Source of the DNA: Candidatus Wolbachia massiliensis
GTDB lineage: Bacteria > Pseudomonadota > Alphaproteobacteria > Rickettsiales > Anaplasmataceae
DNA length: 38,260 nt
Direction of reading: 5' to 3'
Assembly: GCF_014771645.1 (NCBI RefSeq)
Contig: NZ_CP061738.1
Span: forward strand, 1-38,260
Shown here: positions 1 through 9,580 of the stretch, one piece after another
How the letters are laid out: each line of letters opens with the position of its first letter
Position numbering within the stretch: position 1 is the stretch's first letter
Notes under the pieces: model-generated
The model's database searches: none
The model's input: only the letters and a program-made list of their open reading frames with translations
Told to the model about the DNA's origin: nothing
Position numbers and translations under genes: made by a program

Positions 1-200
1 TATGGGGTAGAAACCCAGAAGTTTTATAAAGACATAAGGTGCACATAGTGCGAAAAATTAAACAATGACACGCCAGATATACTAAGTTTTTTTGTCGTTT
101 TTATCTGCACAGACTGAAGATAAATAATTAGCTTCACTGATATGATAAGAAGATTTTGAGTATGCGGAAGTAACTTTTTGGGCAAAGTGAAAAATTCTAG
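1..200. other. Window-edge stretch, no gene recognised
   Basis: This stretch lies downstream of the minus-strand tRNA-His. The two open frames that cross it on the minus strand run through the tRNA itself and have no family resemblance, so they are not genes. I see no convincing RNA gene or repeat here, but the left edge may be the end of a feature that starts outside the window. Confidence 0.4.
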
Positions 201-277
201 TGGGGCGAGCGACCAGGATCGAACTGGCGACATTCAGTACCACAAACTGACGCTCTACCAACTGAGCTACGCCCGCC
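201..277 (-). tRNA. tRNA-His (anticodon GTG)
   Basis: The minus strand folds into a complete cloverleaf. The acceptor stem GCGGGCG pairs with CGCTCGC, the D arm is GCTC/GAGC, the anticodon stem TCAGT/ACTGA encloses the loop TTGTGGT, and the T arm contains GTTCGATCC. The anticodon is GTG. The extra 5' G at 277 lies opposite a C discriminator at 204, the identity feature of histidine tRNAs. The 3' CCA appears to be encoded at 203-201. The gene stands alone, with the DsbD-like gene starting about 95 bases away on the other strand. Confidence 0.95.
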
Positions 278-371
278 AAATTATAAAATTTCTAACATAT
301 CAGCGCTAAAAGTCAATTGATTATTTACGCCAATTGCTTTACTCTAAACCGTACTCTAATTTCCATTACAT

Positions 372-1208
372 ATGGGGTTTTTAATAAATCTAGTATTTGC
401 ATTTATTGGTGGTGTAATGCTCAACTTCATGCCTTGTGTTCTTCCTATTCTTTCTCTCAAAGCAGCAGCAATAATCAATGATACCAGCAATTCATTTAAA
501 CTGAAATTAAAGGGAATAACCTACACCCTTGGAGTATTAACTAGCATGCTAATACTTTCCTTAGCGCTATTAATATTGCGTAATATAGGTCATGCAGTTG
601 GCTGGGGTTTCCATATGCAATCTTCTGTTTTTATACTGGCACTATTATATGTAATGTTTGCAATAGGCTTATGTTTCTGTGGTTTGTATGACATTCCCCT
701 TATATTTTCTTACTCAGGTAAAGCTAATAGCAGCTTTTTTGTTGGTGTGCTTGTAACGCTATTTGCAACTCCTTGTGTTACGCCTTTCATGGCACCAGCT
801 ATAGGCTTTGCTCTTACTCAGTCATCAATATTCTTTTCTATCGGCATTTTCTTATTTCTTGGCTTTGGCATTTCATTTCCATACTTAATTATGTCATTTC
901 TTCCTAACACACTCAAATCCTTACCAAAGCCTAGTAAGTGGATGAAAACATTTAAGCATTTTGTATTCTTTCCTATGTCCTTATCCGCTATTTGGCTATT
1001 TTGGGTGCTGATTAAAGAGCCAAATAAAATACCTGTACTAACTGGGCTTTTAAGCTTTATGTTTAGCATATGGATATGGAGTTTTACCAATAGTTTAAAA
1101 TCACTAACTAAATCTGTTCTTTTCTTTTGTTTTATCCATTACTGTTCATATTATCCTATGCAGCGCAAAAAATCACTTTCCAGAGGAACGTACAAGCTCA
1201 CAAGATAA
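372..1208 (+). CDS. DsbD/CcdA-like transmembrane thiol-disulfide carrier, shortened
   Basis: A polytopic membrane protein resembling the transmembrane domain of DsbD (cytochrome c biogenesis transmembrane region), which passes electrons from cytosolic thioredoxin to periplasmic targets such as apocytochromes. Visible signs are the N-terminal NFMPCVLPILSLK segment and the second half-site FATPCVTPFMAP, the two Pro-Cys motifs whose cysteines form the redox pair. The protein has no N-terminal periplasmic domain: a stop lies in frame just upstream of the start. It also has no C-terminal thioredoxin domain. The last 30 or so residues look foreign; from about 1120 a more natural continuation (a membrane segment, then an acidic linker) runs in the next frame to a stop near 1245. 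This suggests a frameshift in a T-rich run. It may still serve as a CcdA-like core, or be decaying. Confidence 0.75.
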   Translation: MGFLINLVFAFIGGVMLNFMPCVLPILSLKAAAIINDTSNSFKLKLKGITYTLGVLTSMLILSLALLILRNIGHAVGWGFHMQSSVFILALLYVMFAIGLCFCGLYDIPLIFSYSGKANSSFFVGVLVTLFATPCVTPFMAPAIGFALTQSSIFFSIGIFLFLGFGISFPYLIMSFLPNTLKSLPKPSKWMKTFKHFVFFPMSLSAIWLFWVLIKEPNKIPVLTGLLSFMFSIWIWSFTNSLKSLTKSVLFFCFIHYCSYYPMQRKKSLSRGTYKLTR

Positions 1209-1364
1209 ATCTCTCTCAAACAAAATCGATGTTCTAGTGGTGTGATTGGTGTTTATATTGCAAATTTCTTATTTTGTGTGCATTGATAAATATTTTCACT
1301 TTCATTTCTGCTATCATAGTCAATTATATTAACACTAAGTTTGATCTAAAAGTGCTAAATAGCA

Positions 1365-2858
1365 ATGTTTAAAAGTATTTTCACATTTAGTTTTTTTACA
1401 GCTATTTCAAGAATCTCAGGGTTAATAAGAGATGTATTGATTGCTACTGTTGTTGGTGCAACATCTCTTGCAGACATATTCTTTTCTTCATTTCGCTTTG
1501 CTAATCTATTCCGAGCGTTTTTTGCAGAGGGAGCATTTACTACCTCTTTCATACCATTATATTCAGCGAAATCATGTGATAATAAAAAAGCATTTAATTT
1601 TGCAAGTAGCGTAATATCTATCACGTTTATTATCTTATTAATTTTTTGTCTTATCATACAAATTTTCTTTCCTTACATGATTAAAGTATTCACTCCTGGA
1701 TTTGACCAAAGTAAGTTCACCCTTACCGTAACTTTGTCAAGAATTATGATGCCTTACATAATCTTCGTCTCAATTGCATCACTTATTGGCGGGATGTTAC
1801 AAGTGAGGCAGCATTTTGCTTCAATAGCTATTGCACCGATTATTTTGAATCTCTGTTTGATCATCAGTTTGTTTTTGCCTTACATCGAAACTCCGGCACA
1901 CAACCTTTCTATAGCTGTTCTGGTCGGAGGAGTTTTACAACTATCGTTGATGCTGCTTAGCGCGTACAAGTTAAAGGTTGTCTTTTTTTTTAGTATAAAA
2001 TTGAGTAATGAAGTAAAGTTGTTTTTTAAGCGTGTAATACCTGCAGTTATCAATAACTGCATAACCCAGATAAGCTTATGGATTGATACAATTATGGCAA
2101 GTTTTATACCAAATGCAGTATCTTACATATATTATGCAGATAGACTAAATCAACTACCACAAGGAGTAATTGGCACTGCAATTGGTACAGTGCTCCTTCC
2201 TTTAATTTCAAAACAGGTGAATAATACTGAAAATATAGTCAAAATACAAAACAAGGCTCTCAATATAGGATTAATGTTAATCATACCAACAACTGCTGCC
2301 TTTATTATTATTCCTGACATAATTTTACTTACGCTTTTTTCTTACGGCAAATTTGATCACTATGCAGTGCAGCAAACTGTTCCTACGTTAGTAGCATTTT
2401 CTCTTTCTCTACCTGCATTTATTATAAATAAAGTATTGCTCCCCACTTTTTTTGCTAAAGGTAGCCTAAAAACACCAACTATATTTTCACTAATGTGCCT
2501 TGGAATTAATGTTGTGCTAAACCTCTTATTGATGAATAAGTATCAGCATATAGGGATTGCCATTGCTACTTCTGTTTCCACTTGGGTAAATTCTATTCTA
2601 TTAGTTAGTTATCTAATAATAAATAAAATGTATAAAATTAGCCGAGTATTATTATTAAATACTGTAAAAATTTTTGTAGCTACGGCGGTTATGTCAATAA
2701 CTCTTTATGTTTCTAGTTCATTATCAGCAGAATTATTTCTCGATAAAATATTTGCTCGTGTTATTTATTTAGCAACTTTAATAGCTTTAAATATTGTTGT
2801 TTATTTTGGTACTCTTTATCTAATGTCTATTAGTGATTTTAAGTATACAAAACTATGA
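1365..2858 (+). CDS. murJ: Lipid II flippase MurJ (MviN)
   Basis: Encodes the inner-membrane flippase that moves lipid-linked peptidoglycan precursor (lipid II) to the periplasmic face. The 497 residues are strongly hydrophobic with the multi-pass pattern of the MOP exporter superfamily. Family signatures are visible: SRISGLIRD near residues 15-23, and NLFRAFFAEGAFTTSFIPLY near 47-66, which contains the conserved Arg and Glu of the MurJ cavity. Length fits the family (about 500-530). The stop overlaps the start of the AsmA-family gene by four bases (ATGA), so the two are probably translationally coupled. Wolbachia makes lipid II despite a reduced wall, and murG in the same window supplies the substrate. 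Confidence 0.95.
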   Translation: MFKSIFTFSFFTAISRISGLIRDVLIATVVGATSLADIFFSSFRFANLFRAFFAEGAFTTSFIPLYSAKSCDNKKAFNFASSVISITFIILLIFCLIIQIFFPYMIKVFTPGFDQSKFTLTVTLSRIMMPYIIFVSIASLIGGMLQVRQHFASIAIAPIILNLCLIISLFLPYIETPAHNLSIAVLVGGVLQLSLMLLSAYKLKVVFFFSIKLSNEVKLFFKRVIPAVINNCITQISLWIDTIMASFIPNAVSYIYYADRLNQLPQGVIGTAIGTVLLPLISKQVNNTENIVKIQNKALNIGLMLIIPTTAAFIIIPDIILLTLFSYGKFDHYAVQQTVPTLVAFSLSLPAFIINKVLLPTFFAKGSLKTPTIFSLMCLGINVVLNLLLMNKYQHIGIAIATSVSTWVNSILLVSYLIINKMYKISRVLLLNTVKIFVATAVMSITLYVSSSLSAELFLDKIFARVIYLATLIALNIVVYFGTLYLMSISDFKYTKL

Positions 2859-5392
2859 GATTTTCTATATACACAATATTATCAATCTCTTTAGTATTAA
2901 TCCTTCTGCACATTGCTGCGACTTTTATGGACTGGAATGGCTACAAGGAGCATATTGTGCAAGAATTAGAAAGTAAGTACAACGCTAAAATACATATTGG
3001 GGGCAAAGTCGAAGTTTCACTAATTATTCCAAAACTCACTATTCATAACGTGTACATACAACGTAATAACAATAAAGAACAAAAGTTATCGGATCTGATT
3101 TGCATAAATAAAATTGAAGTAAGGCCATCTCTTCTATCGTTGTTTTTATTTTCATTGCAGACAAAGTCAATTACATTATTTGGTATAAAAGGCAGTAAAA
3201 AAGATTTTATTAACATTATAAATCAAAAAGCCAGTAAGGTTGATCTAGTAATAAAAGATAGCCAAGCAAGTTTAAACAATAACTTCGTTAATTATGGAAA
3301 TATTGTTAACATAAAAGAGGTTGTTATTAAGAGAAACGGGCAGTTTTCTGTTGAAGTGAAAGTAGGTGATAACAATTATGACTTTTCAGGGAGGATTAAC
3401 ATTACAAGAAAGAATGTACACATTAATGTTGAATCAAACTTTATAAATTTGCTATTCACAGGTAATAAAAATCAAGAAGAACTTCAGGGTAAATTAACGC
3501 TAACAATTAATAATAGTTCTGGTTTTGTCAGTGATTTAGCAAAAATTACTAATCTTAGCTTCCTTGCTTATGTTATTCCTAGCGAAAATATCGAAATATC
3601 ATCTAATATCAACTTTGATAAAAACGGGTTTACAACAACTGACCTGAAGATCAACTCCAAAAGTACACAAGGCAGCGGTACAATACAAGATGATAGAAAA
3701 AACAATCACATCAACATTAATATTGGTTTTAGTAAAGTCGACTTAGATTCTATGCAAAATGATTCACAAAAAACAACAGATATAAAGGATCTTTTAGAAT
3801 GCTTTAGAGAAGTCGTACCAAAGGACTTAAACTTAAATTTTAATATGGAAGCTTCAAACGTTCAATATCAAAACAAGATATTAAATAATTTTCGTACTGT
3901 ATTAAAATTCGCTGATGGCACAATAAAAGTTGACACACTTCTTGAACTTCCTGGAGTTAATAATATATCTCACTTATCAGGAAAAGTTTCAAATAATGGT
4001 ACCCTATCTGAATTTAATGGTGATTTATTGGTAGAGGGAAATGATTTTAGGTCGTTCATTTCATGCTTTTTTCCTTCCATAACAAAAAAAGAAAATGAAA
4101 AAAATCAGTTCATGTTGAATTCCAAGTTACACTTCGCACCTAGAATATTATCCATCTCAGATATTAGATTGCTAAATGACAAAGAATCCTTGCAAGGGTC
4201 AATTAAGATAAGTCACACAAAAAAACACAATGTGATTAACGGTAGATTTAGTGTACACAATCTTAATGCAGATAAATACGATTATTCATTATTGAACAGT
4301 TTGTCCAAAGTGCAATGGCTAAAAAATCTGAAATATGATGTAAACATCAAAACAAGTGTCAATGATTTTACATTGAATGATACGAAAATTAAAGATTTGG
4401 ATTTCTTACTGAAAATAGAAAAAGGTAAGCTAGTTGCAGATAAAATAGAGCTATCTGGGGAAGATTTTAATATTATCGGTAGTGCAAAAATATCAGTAGA
4501 TCAAAAATACGCTAAACCTTTATTAGACGTGAGCCTTACAGGCAATAAATTTAATGGCAATATCTTTAAATTACCAAACTTAATAGAGGTGAAGAGAGAT
4601 TCAAAAAATAAAATCAGTCAAATTCAATGGTCAACAAAGCAACTTGATTTTTTGAACGGAGAAGAAGGATTTGATGCAAATATAAAAGTCAATGCTGCAG
4701 AATTTAGGACTAATCAGGATATTTTGAAGGATTTTAATCTGGATGCAGTAATGAGAAATAACACTATTACTATTAGACAAGTAAATTATGATGAACGAGT
4801 GTTTTTGCAGGGCTATTTAAGATCAGATTCAATGTACACAAAATTTTTGATTACAAATTTGGATGCTAAAAAGATCGGTAAAGTGATAGGAATTGATAAT
4901 GTAAATGGTAAGATCAGTTTAAGTGGCACAATTAAAACTCAAGGAAAAGGCTTTCATAATTGGGCCAATAACTCGTCAGGAGAGATCAATGTGCAAGCAC
5001 AAAAAATAGAGTTTACTAACGTGGATTTTAATTCATTTATCACTAATTTATTAAGCAGTAAGAATAAATCGGAAATTTCCACACTTGCTCATGTTGATAT
5101 ATATAATGGCAGTACATTTTTTGAAAATGTCAGTGGAAAAGCAAGTATTAACAATGGCATATGTTCGACTAGCTTACAATTTGGAATTGATCAAGCATCA
5201 GGATCAATTTCTTCTAATTTAACCTTATCTAACTTTGCTTTATTTTCTATATTTAGGTTCTTTTTTATTCTACCAGGTCATAGTAGTCCAATCTATATAG
5301 ACATGCAGTTAGATGGCCCTATTTGGCACCCTAGAATGAGTTTTGACGTAGATCAAATATTTACCGCTCTGAAAGGGAGTGAGAAGCATTAA
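2855..5392 (+). CDS. AsmA-family envelope protein
   Basis: An 845-residue protein with one N-terminal membrane anchor (about residues 4-24) followed by a long beta-rich periplasmic body. The early segment with an Asn-Gly-Tyr-Lys element and a later Gly-Gly-Lys-Val-Glu element matches the start of AsmA-domain proteins, and the C-terminal third carries the repeated short strands and the closing 'DGPIWHPR' type motif typical of the family. AsmA-like proteins are bridge-like proteins of the Gram-negative envelope and are linked to phospholipid transport and outer-membrane assembly. It starts within the last codons of murJ, indicating one transcript. Family assignment is secure; the particular substrate is not known. 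Confidence 0.85.
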   Translation: MRFSIYTILSISLVLILLHIAATFMDWNGYKEHIVQELESKYNAKIHIGGKVEVSLIIPKLTIHNVYIQRNNNKEQKLSDLICINKIEVRPSLLSLFLFSLQTKSITLFGIKGSKKDFINIINQKASKVDLVIKDSQASLNNNFVNYGNIVNIKEVVIKRNGQFSVEVKVGDNNYDFSGRINITRKNVHINVESNFINLLFTGNKNQEELQGKLTLTINNSSGFVSDLAKITNLSFLAYVIPSENIEISSNINFDKNGFTTTDLKINSKSTQGSGTIQDDRKNNHININIGFSKVDLDSMQNDSQKTTDIKDLLECFREVVPKDLNLNFNMEASNVQYQNKILNNFRTVLKFADGTIKVDTLLELPGVNNISHLSGKVSNNGTLSEFNGDLLVEGNDFRSFISCFFPSITKKENEKNQFMLNSKLHFAPRILSISDIRLLNDKESLQGSIKISHTKKHNVINGRFSVHNLNADKYDYSLLNSLSKVQWLKNLKYDVNIKTSVNDFTLNDTKIKDLDFLLKIEKGKLVADKIELSGEDFNIIGSAKISVDQKYAKPLLDVSLTGNKFNGNIFKLPNLIEVKRDSKNKISQIQWSTKQLDFLNGEEGFDANIKVNAAEFRTNQDILKDFNLDAVMRNNTITIRQVNYDERVFLQGYLRSDSMYTKFLITNLDAKKIGKVIGIDNVNGKISLSGTIKTQGKGFHNWANNSSGEINVQAQKIEFTNVDFNSFITNLLSSKNKSEISTLAHVDIYNGSTFFENVSGKASINNGICSTSLQFGIDQASGSISSNLTLSNFALFSIFRFFFILPGHSSPIYIDMQLDGPIWHPRMSFDVDQIFTALKGSEKH

Positions 5393-5399
5393 ATTGTTT

Positions 5400-5565
5400 T
5401 GGCATCCGCTCTAGAGAAGTGATTGAGAGACGCGTTATAAAGTGAAAGAAATTTTAAAAGTAGGCAGGGCAACTATTTAAAGATGGAAAAAATCAACAGG
5501 ATACAGGAGATATAAAGCCAGAAGCAGTTGTCAGAAAGAGCTATAACTGCCAAAGTTAGTTTTTG
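5400..5565 (+). pseudogene. Eroded IS630-family transposase N-terminal relic
   Basis: The gap between the convergent AsmA-family and recJ genes holds degraded coding sequence. Read with frame changes and stops, it gives an HTH-like stretch, 'KEILKVGRATI' followed by a stop and 'RWKK', then 'DTGDIKP'. This matches the usual layout of the N-terminal helix-turn-helix region of IS630-type transposases (compare the TLYKWEKRRKETGDF segment of the better preserved copy at 25.7-26.0 kb). At least three stops or shifts interrupt it. No terminal repeats are visible. It is an old insertion scar. Confidence 0.5.
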
Positions 5566-5583
5566 GTAAAATTTATAGGCAAC

Positions 5584-7323
5584 TCAATTAATGGTCAATA
5601 CATCTTCTATTAAAAATTGTATGAATTCATTGCCATTCCAGTAATTCATGGAGATTTTACCTAAAATAGCTTCAACATTACCCTGCATGAGAGCAGAACC
5701 AAGATGAGTATTTGCAGAACGAAATGCAATAGCTTTGACCATAACATTATCATCAGCAATAAAGCATCTTATATGATCAACTCCTACAACTTCAGGCTTT
5801 CTGATCTTTGCTCCTTGGATAATAAATCTTGGTTCAGGATTACCAACACCAAATGGCTCCAAGCGTTGCAGTTGGTTCCATAGAGATAAGTTTATTGCTT
5901 TAACAGTAACTACACCATCGGCTTTTAAAGATTTGTCATTTATGGAGTTCGCAAGCCTTTCAGTAAAAAAGTCATGTAGATCATTTATTCTATCTTCCTT
6001 AATTGAAAACCCTGCTGCCATACTATGGCCACCACCTTCAATAATTAGATTTATAAATTTTGCAGAAAGAATCGCAGCGCCGATATCGACTCCAGGAATT
6101 GACCTACAGCTTGCTTTTCCTATTCCATTATTGAAAGATATCACTATTGCCGGCAAGTGAAACTGCTCCTTCAATCTTGATGCAATTATACCGATTATTC
6201 CCTGATGCCAATTGCCACTTACCATTATAAAATTTGTGTTTGATTTCACAGACTTTGCCACTTGTGTTGTGGCTTCCAAGAAAGCCTCATTTTCTATCAT
6301 CTTTCTTGCATTATTCAAATCTATCAATTTTAGTGCAATAGAATGTGCTTCCTCCTCGTCATCTGTAGAGAGCAACCTTGCACCGAGCGATGCTTCTCCA
6401 ATTCTTCCTCCAGCATTTATGCATGGTCCAATATTAAAACCTAATCGAGAAACACTTGGTTTTTCAAGAATTCCTAAGGCATCAAATAAAACGCGCAAGC
6501 CAGCGTTTTTTCTTGCTGACATAACTTTTAACCCTTGCAAAACAAACGCTCTATTTAAGCCAGTGATCTGCATAACATCGCAAACAGTTCCAAGAGCAAC
6601 AAGATCCAGCAAATCAAATAAATCTGGCTCTCTTTTGTCGGTAAAAAATCCCTGTTCACGTAGGCTCTTATTGAGAGCAACAATTAGCAGAAACGATACT
6701 CCAACTGCTGCTAAGTTATTATAAGGAGAACTCTCATCAAGGCGGTTTGGATTAACAACTGCTACAGCGCTTGGTAGCCTTTCTGTACCAAGGTGATGGT
6801 CAATGACTATAATATCAAGACCAAAGTTTTTTGCATCTTCTATCGGTTGGTATGCAAGCGTGCCACAATCAACAGCAATACATAAATCAATACCTTTTCT
6901 TTTAAGTTGTAATAAAGCATCTACATTTAACCCATAGCCCTCATCAACACGATCTGGGATATAGATTATAGAGTACATGCCAATTGTTTTTAAGTATCTG
7001 TTAATTAATGCTGATGATGTTGCACCATCAACATCATAGTCACCAAATATTGCTATGTTTTCACCATTTTTTATTGCCTGTATTATGCGAAAGATAGCTT
7101 TATCCATATCAAGCAGATGAAATGGATCTGGTAATAGCGATCTGATTAGTGGATATAAGAAATCACTCACATTTTCTACATTAACGCCACGAGAAACCAG
7201 TGTCCTCGCTAGTATTTCTGGTAACTCAAATCTCTGGGTAAGGGTTAAGATTTCCCTTTGATCTGCTTCTTGTAACTTCCATAGTGCATTTGTTATACTG
7301 CGTTTTTCAATACCAAGTAGCAT
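5584..7323 (-). CDS. recJ: Single-stranded-DNA exonuclease RecJ
   Basis: A 5'-3' single-strand DNA exonuclease of recombination and mismatch repair, from the DHH phosphoesterase superfamily. The metal-binding motifs are in order: FGDYDVDG at about residues 93-100, AVDCGT near 150-154 and IDHH at 174-177. A later GGGHSMAAG marks the DHHA1 domain, and a C-terminal OB-fold-like region ends the protein. At 579 residues it is full length. The start is the ATG at 7323; the neighbour at 7464 is divergent, so both promoters lie in the 140-base gap. Convergent with the AsmA-family gene, with an IS630 relic between. Confidence 0.95.
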   Translation of the reverse strand: MLLGIEKRSITNALWKLQEADQREILTLTQRFELPEILARTLVSRGVNVENVSDFLYPLIRSLLPDPFHLLDMDKAIFRIIQAIKNGENIAIFGDYDVDGATSSALINRYLKTIGMYSIIYIPDRVDEGYGLNVDALLQLKRKGIDLCIAVDCGTLAYQPIEDAKNFGLDIIVIDHHLGTERLPSAVAVVNPNRLDESSPYNNLAAVGVSFLLIVALNKSLREQGFFTDKREPDLFDLLDLVALGTVCDVMQITGLNRAFVLQGLKVMSARKNAGLRVLFDALGILEKPSVSRLGFNIGPCINAGGRIGEASLGARLLSTDDEEEAHSIALKLIDLNNARKMIENEAFLEATTQVAKSVKSNTNFIMVSGNWHQGIIGIIASRLKEQFHLPAIVISFNNGIGKASCRSIPGVDIGAAILSAKFINLIIEGGGHSMAAGFSIKEDRINDLHDFFTERLANSINDKSLKADGVVTVKAINLSLWNQLQRLEPFGVGNPEPRFIIQGAKIRKPEVVGVDHIRCFIADDNVMVKAIAFRSANTHLGSALMQGNVEAILGKISMNYWNGNEFIQFLIEDVLTIN

Positions 7324-7463
7324 AAATAAAACTACTTTATCAGAATTTTTAAGCTTGTTCTACAATTGTATTTACTATTTTCGGAGTAATGATGCTAAAA
7401 ACCTTGCACATCTAAAATAGAAATGCTACTGTATACCTTTCAATAAAGCATTAAGGAGGTTAT

Positions 7464-8015
7464 ATGGGTAGGAAAAAAGATTATAGATTTGATCATCTTA
7501 ATGAGCAAATAGATCTGTCTTACGGTGTTCAGTTTTATGCAAGAATAGTTGTAGGAGCTATTGTAGGCGTGGGTGCTGTAGTAGGAGCTCTTGCAGGATT
7601 AGGGCTTAGTTTTTCAGCTCTGTCACCTTTAGCTATAGGTGGAATAGTTGGTGCTGTATTTCCAGTTTCGCTAGTACTTGTAGCTATAGGGTTGCGCCGT
7701 TACTATCGTGATAAGATCAACGAATTTAAAAAGGAAGAAGGTATTGTAGAGAAAGATGTAATAGCAGCGTTTATACCACCCTTTCTTTTTGCGACAATTG
7801 CAAGCGTAGCAACTGGAGTGAGTCTTGCAGCAACCGCAAATGCTATTCTTCCTGGTGTCTTTGCAACTTGGTGGGCAATAGCAGCAGGTGCAGGAATAAG
7901 CGCTCTTGCACTACCTACAGGAATAGTTACAGGGGCAACTATTGCATCGATGTTTACAGGAAGCATACATGAATCTGTCACTTCAAATGATTATGTACTT
8001 GGACCAGCTGCTTAA
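7464..8015 (+). CDS. Small Wolbachia-type membrane protein, unknown function
   Basis: I do not recognise a family. The 183-residue protein has a basic, soluble N-terminus (about 25 residues), then two Gly/Ala/Val-rich membrane segments (about 28-50 and 54-77), a short basic/acidic cytosolic linker (RRYYRDKINEFKKEEG) and two more hydrophobic segments (about 100-126 and 135-165). This suggests a four-helix hairpin pair with both ends inside. A strong ribosome site AAGGAGG sits just upstream of the ATG and fixes the start. It is monocistronic and divergent from recJ. Codon use looks like that of its neighbours. The function is unknown; a small-molecule or stress-related membrane role is a guess only. 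Confidence 0.75.
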   Translation: MGRKKDYRFDHLNEQIDLSYGVQFYARIVVGAIVGVGAVVGALAGLGLSFSALSPLAIGGIVGAVFPVSLVLVAIGLRRYYRDKINEFKKEEGIVEKDVIAAFIPPFLFATIASVATGVSLAATANAILPGVFATWWAIAAGAGISALALPTGIVTGATIASMFTGSIHESVTSNDYVLGPAA

Positions 8016-8147
8016 GCAGAACGGAAAGGAGGCTTACTCCCATTTTAAGTGGTAGAGGTGTTATCTTTGGCAAGCTTCAAGGTAATTGTTTGCTGTTTGC
8101 AGAAATATTCGCATAATTTAAGCAATATCAATTGATAAAAGTTAATT

Positions 8148-8666
8148 ATGGAGCTTAATAAGATTGCAGCATCGATTTTACTTTCTGGGCTAATCATTAT
8201 GATAGTAAGTAATGTAGTTGATATGCTCTACAGTCCGGAGGAATATAAAATTGAACACCAAACGATAGTAGCTGCTGAACCTCAGCAAAAAATTGAACAA
8301 GTGGTGCTGGATATTGGAACACTTATGCAGAATGCTAGCTTTGAGAAAGGCAAGTCAGCAGTGAAGAAATGTATAGCTTGTCATAGCTTTGAAAAAGGCG
8401 GAGCTAATAAAGTAGGGCCAAACTTATGGAATATAGTTGGAAATAAAAAAGCACATCTTGGTAATTCATACAATTACTCGAAAGCAGTGCTTGAAAAGGG
8501 CGGAAAGTGGGGGTATGAAGAGCTATTTGCCTTTTTAAAGAATCCAAAAGCTTATATAAAAGGCACGCGTATGGCATTTGCAGGTATTTCCAATCCGCAA
8601 GAAGTTGCAGACTTAGTTAGCTATTTGCGTCAATTAAGTGATAGCCCTATTGCTTTACCAAAGTAG
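8148..8666 (+). CDS. cycM: Membrane-anchored class I cytochrome c (CycM type)
   Basis: A c-type cytochrome likely to carry electrons between the bc1 complex and cytochrome oxidase at the periplasmic face. An uncleaved N-terminal membrane anchor (about residues 8-27) is followed by a linker and a class I haem domain: haem attachment site CIACH at residues 75-79, the GPNLWNIVG segment near 90-98, and the axial methionine in GTRMAFAGI at about residue 142. The size and layout match anchored alphaproteobacterial CycM/c552 proteins. Its maturation would require CcmC, encoded in this window. The next gene starts one base after its stop, so they are probably co-transcribed. Confidence 0.85.
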   Translation: MELNKIAASILLSGLIIMIVSNVVDMLYSPEEYKIEHQTIVAAEPQQKIEQVVLDIGTLMQNASFEKGKSAVKKCIACHSFEKGGANKVGPNLWNIVGNKKAHLGNSYNYSKAVLEKGGKWGYEELFAFLKNPKAYIKGTRMAFAGISNPQEVADLVSYLRQLSDSPIALPK

Positions 8667-8667
8667 T

Positions 8668-9432
8668 ATGGATTTCTATAAATTATCCTGTGGAAGCAAT
8701 AATTACATAGCATATCGAAAGCTACAGGGAAGAAAAGCTTCTATAGTTTTTTTCGGTGGTTTTGCATCCAACATGAATGGAACTAAAGCAACTGCTATTT
8801 ACAAATTTTGCCAAGAAAACGATATAGCGCTTGTGCTATTTGACTACTTTGGTCACGGTCACTCAAGTGGTGATTTTACTGATTACACGATAAGTGATTG
8901 GCAAAAGAATTGTGCTAGGGTAATCAGTGAATTAACTGACAACAAACAGATAATTATAGGTTCAAGTATGGGAAGTTGGCTGATGTTACTCACTGCTCTT
9001 CAATTTCCAGAAAGAATTGCAGCACTAATCGGTATATCATCTGCTCCTGACTTCACTGAAGATTTAATATTCAAGCAATTATCAGACAAACAAAAAGAAG
9101 CACTAGGCTCTAAAGGTGTAATAGATTTTACTTCAGGGCATTGCACATACAAAATAACTAAGAATTTGATAGAAGATGGTAGGAAAAACCTTCTGTTAAA
9201 TAAAAAGACAATTAATATAAACTCTCCTGTGCGTTTATTGCACAGCATTAATGATAAAGATGTTCCTTACCAAACGTCATTAAATTTGGCTAAAAAAATC
9301 AAGTCAACCGATGTTGAAGTACACCTGGTAAAGTCAGCAGAACATAACATGTCTGACCACCATTCATTAGAAATTTTATTTCAGACCATTAGGGAATTCT
9401 TGCCAACGAATTACTTGACCTTTATAGTATGA
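8668..9432 (+). CDS. Alpha/beta-hydrolase family protein
   Basis: A 254-residue serine hydrolase-like protein. The nucleophile elbow GSSMG is at residues 98-102 (Ser100), a candidate acid lies in HSINDKDVP (Asp198), and the histidine lies in SAEHNMSD (His226), giving a complete triad. An upstream element FDYFGHGHSSG gives the typical oxyanion-side loop of BAAT/acyl-peptide-hydrolase-like esterases. I chose the ATG at 8668, one base after the cytochrome stop, over a GTG at 8638 that would overlap the upstream gene. The substrate cannot be inferred. A perfect 9-bp hairpin overlaps its stop codon. Confidence 0.85.
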   Translation: MDFYKLSCGSNNYIAYRKLQGRKASIVFFGGFASNMNGTKATAIYKFCQENDIALVLFDYFGHGHSSGDFTDYTISDWQKNCARVISELTDNKQIIIGSSMGSWLMLLTALQFPERIAALIGISSAPDFTEDLIFKQLSDKQKEALGSKGVIDFTSGHCTYKITKNLIEDGRKNLLLNKKTININSPVRLLHSINDKDVPYQTSLNLAKKIKSTDVEVHLVKSAEHNMSDHHSLEILFQTIREFLPTNYLTFIV

Positions 9433-9455
9433 CGGAGTAAACCTTACCGTCATAC
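9427..9455 (+). terminator. Hairpin at the end of the hydrolase gene
   Basis: A perfect 9-bp inverted repeat, GTATGACGG / CCGTCATAC, with an 11-base loop, includes the hydrolase stop codon. No T-run follows, so it may be a rho-independent-like mRNA 3' end or part of a dispersed repeat instead: the CGTCATACC core recurs in the repeats near 15.6 kb. Confidence 0.4.
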
Positions 9456-9580
9456 CACATTGGCATAGATCCAGCTACGTGTTAGCCAACCGCAGCGTAG
9501 TGCTGCTTGCTGCAGGATTATTGTGAAAAGAGCTATGAAAATAAACCCTTGTGCAACCATGAGTCACAATACTCCGAAAT

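Noticed and set aside
6212-6724. A 170-codon plus-strand open frame opposite recJ
   Set aside because: It is antisense to conserved RecJ motifs and has no independent support.
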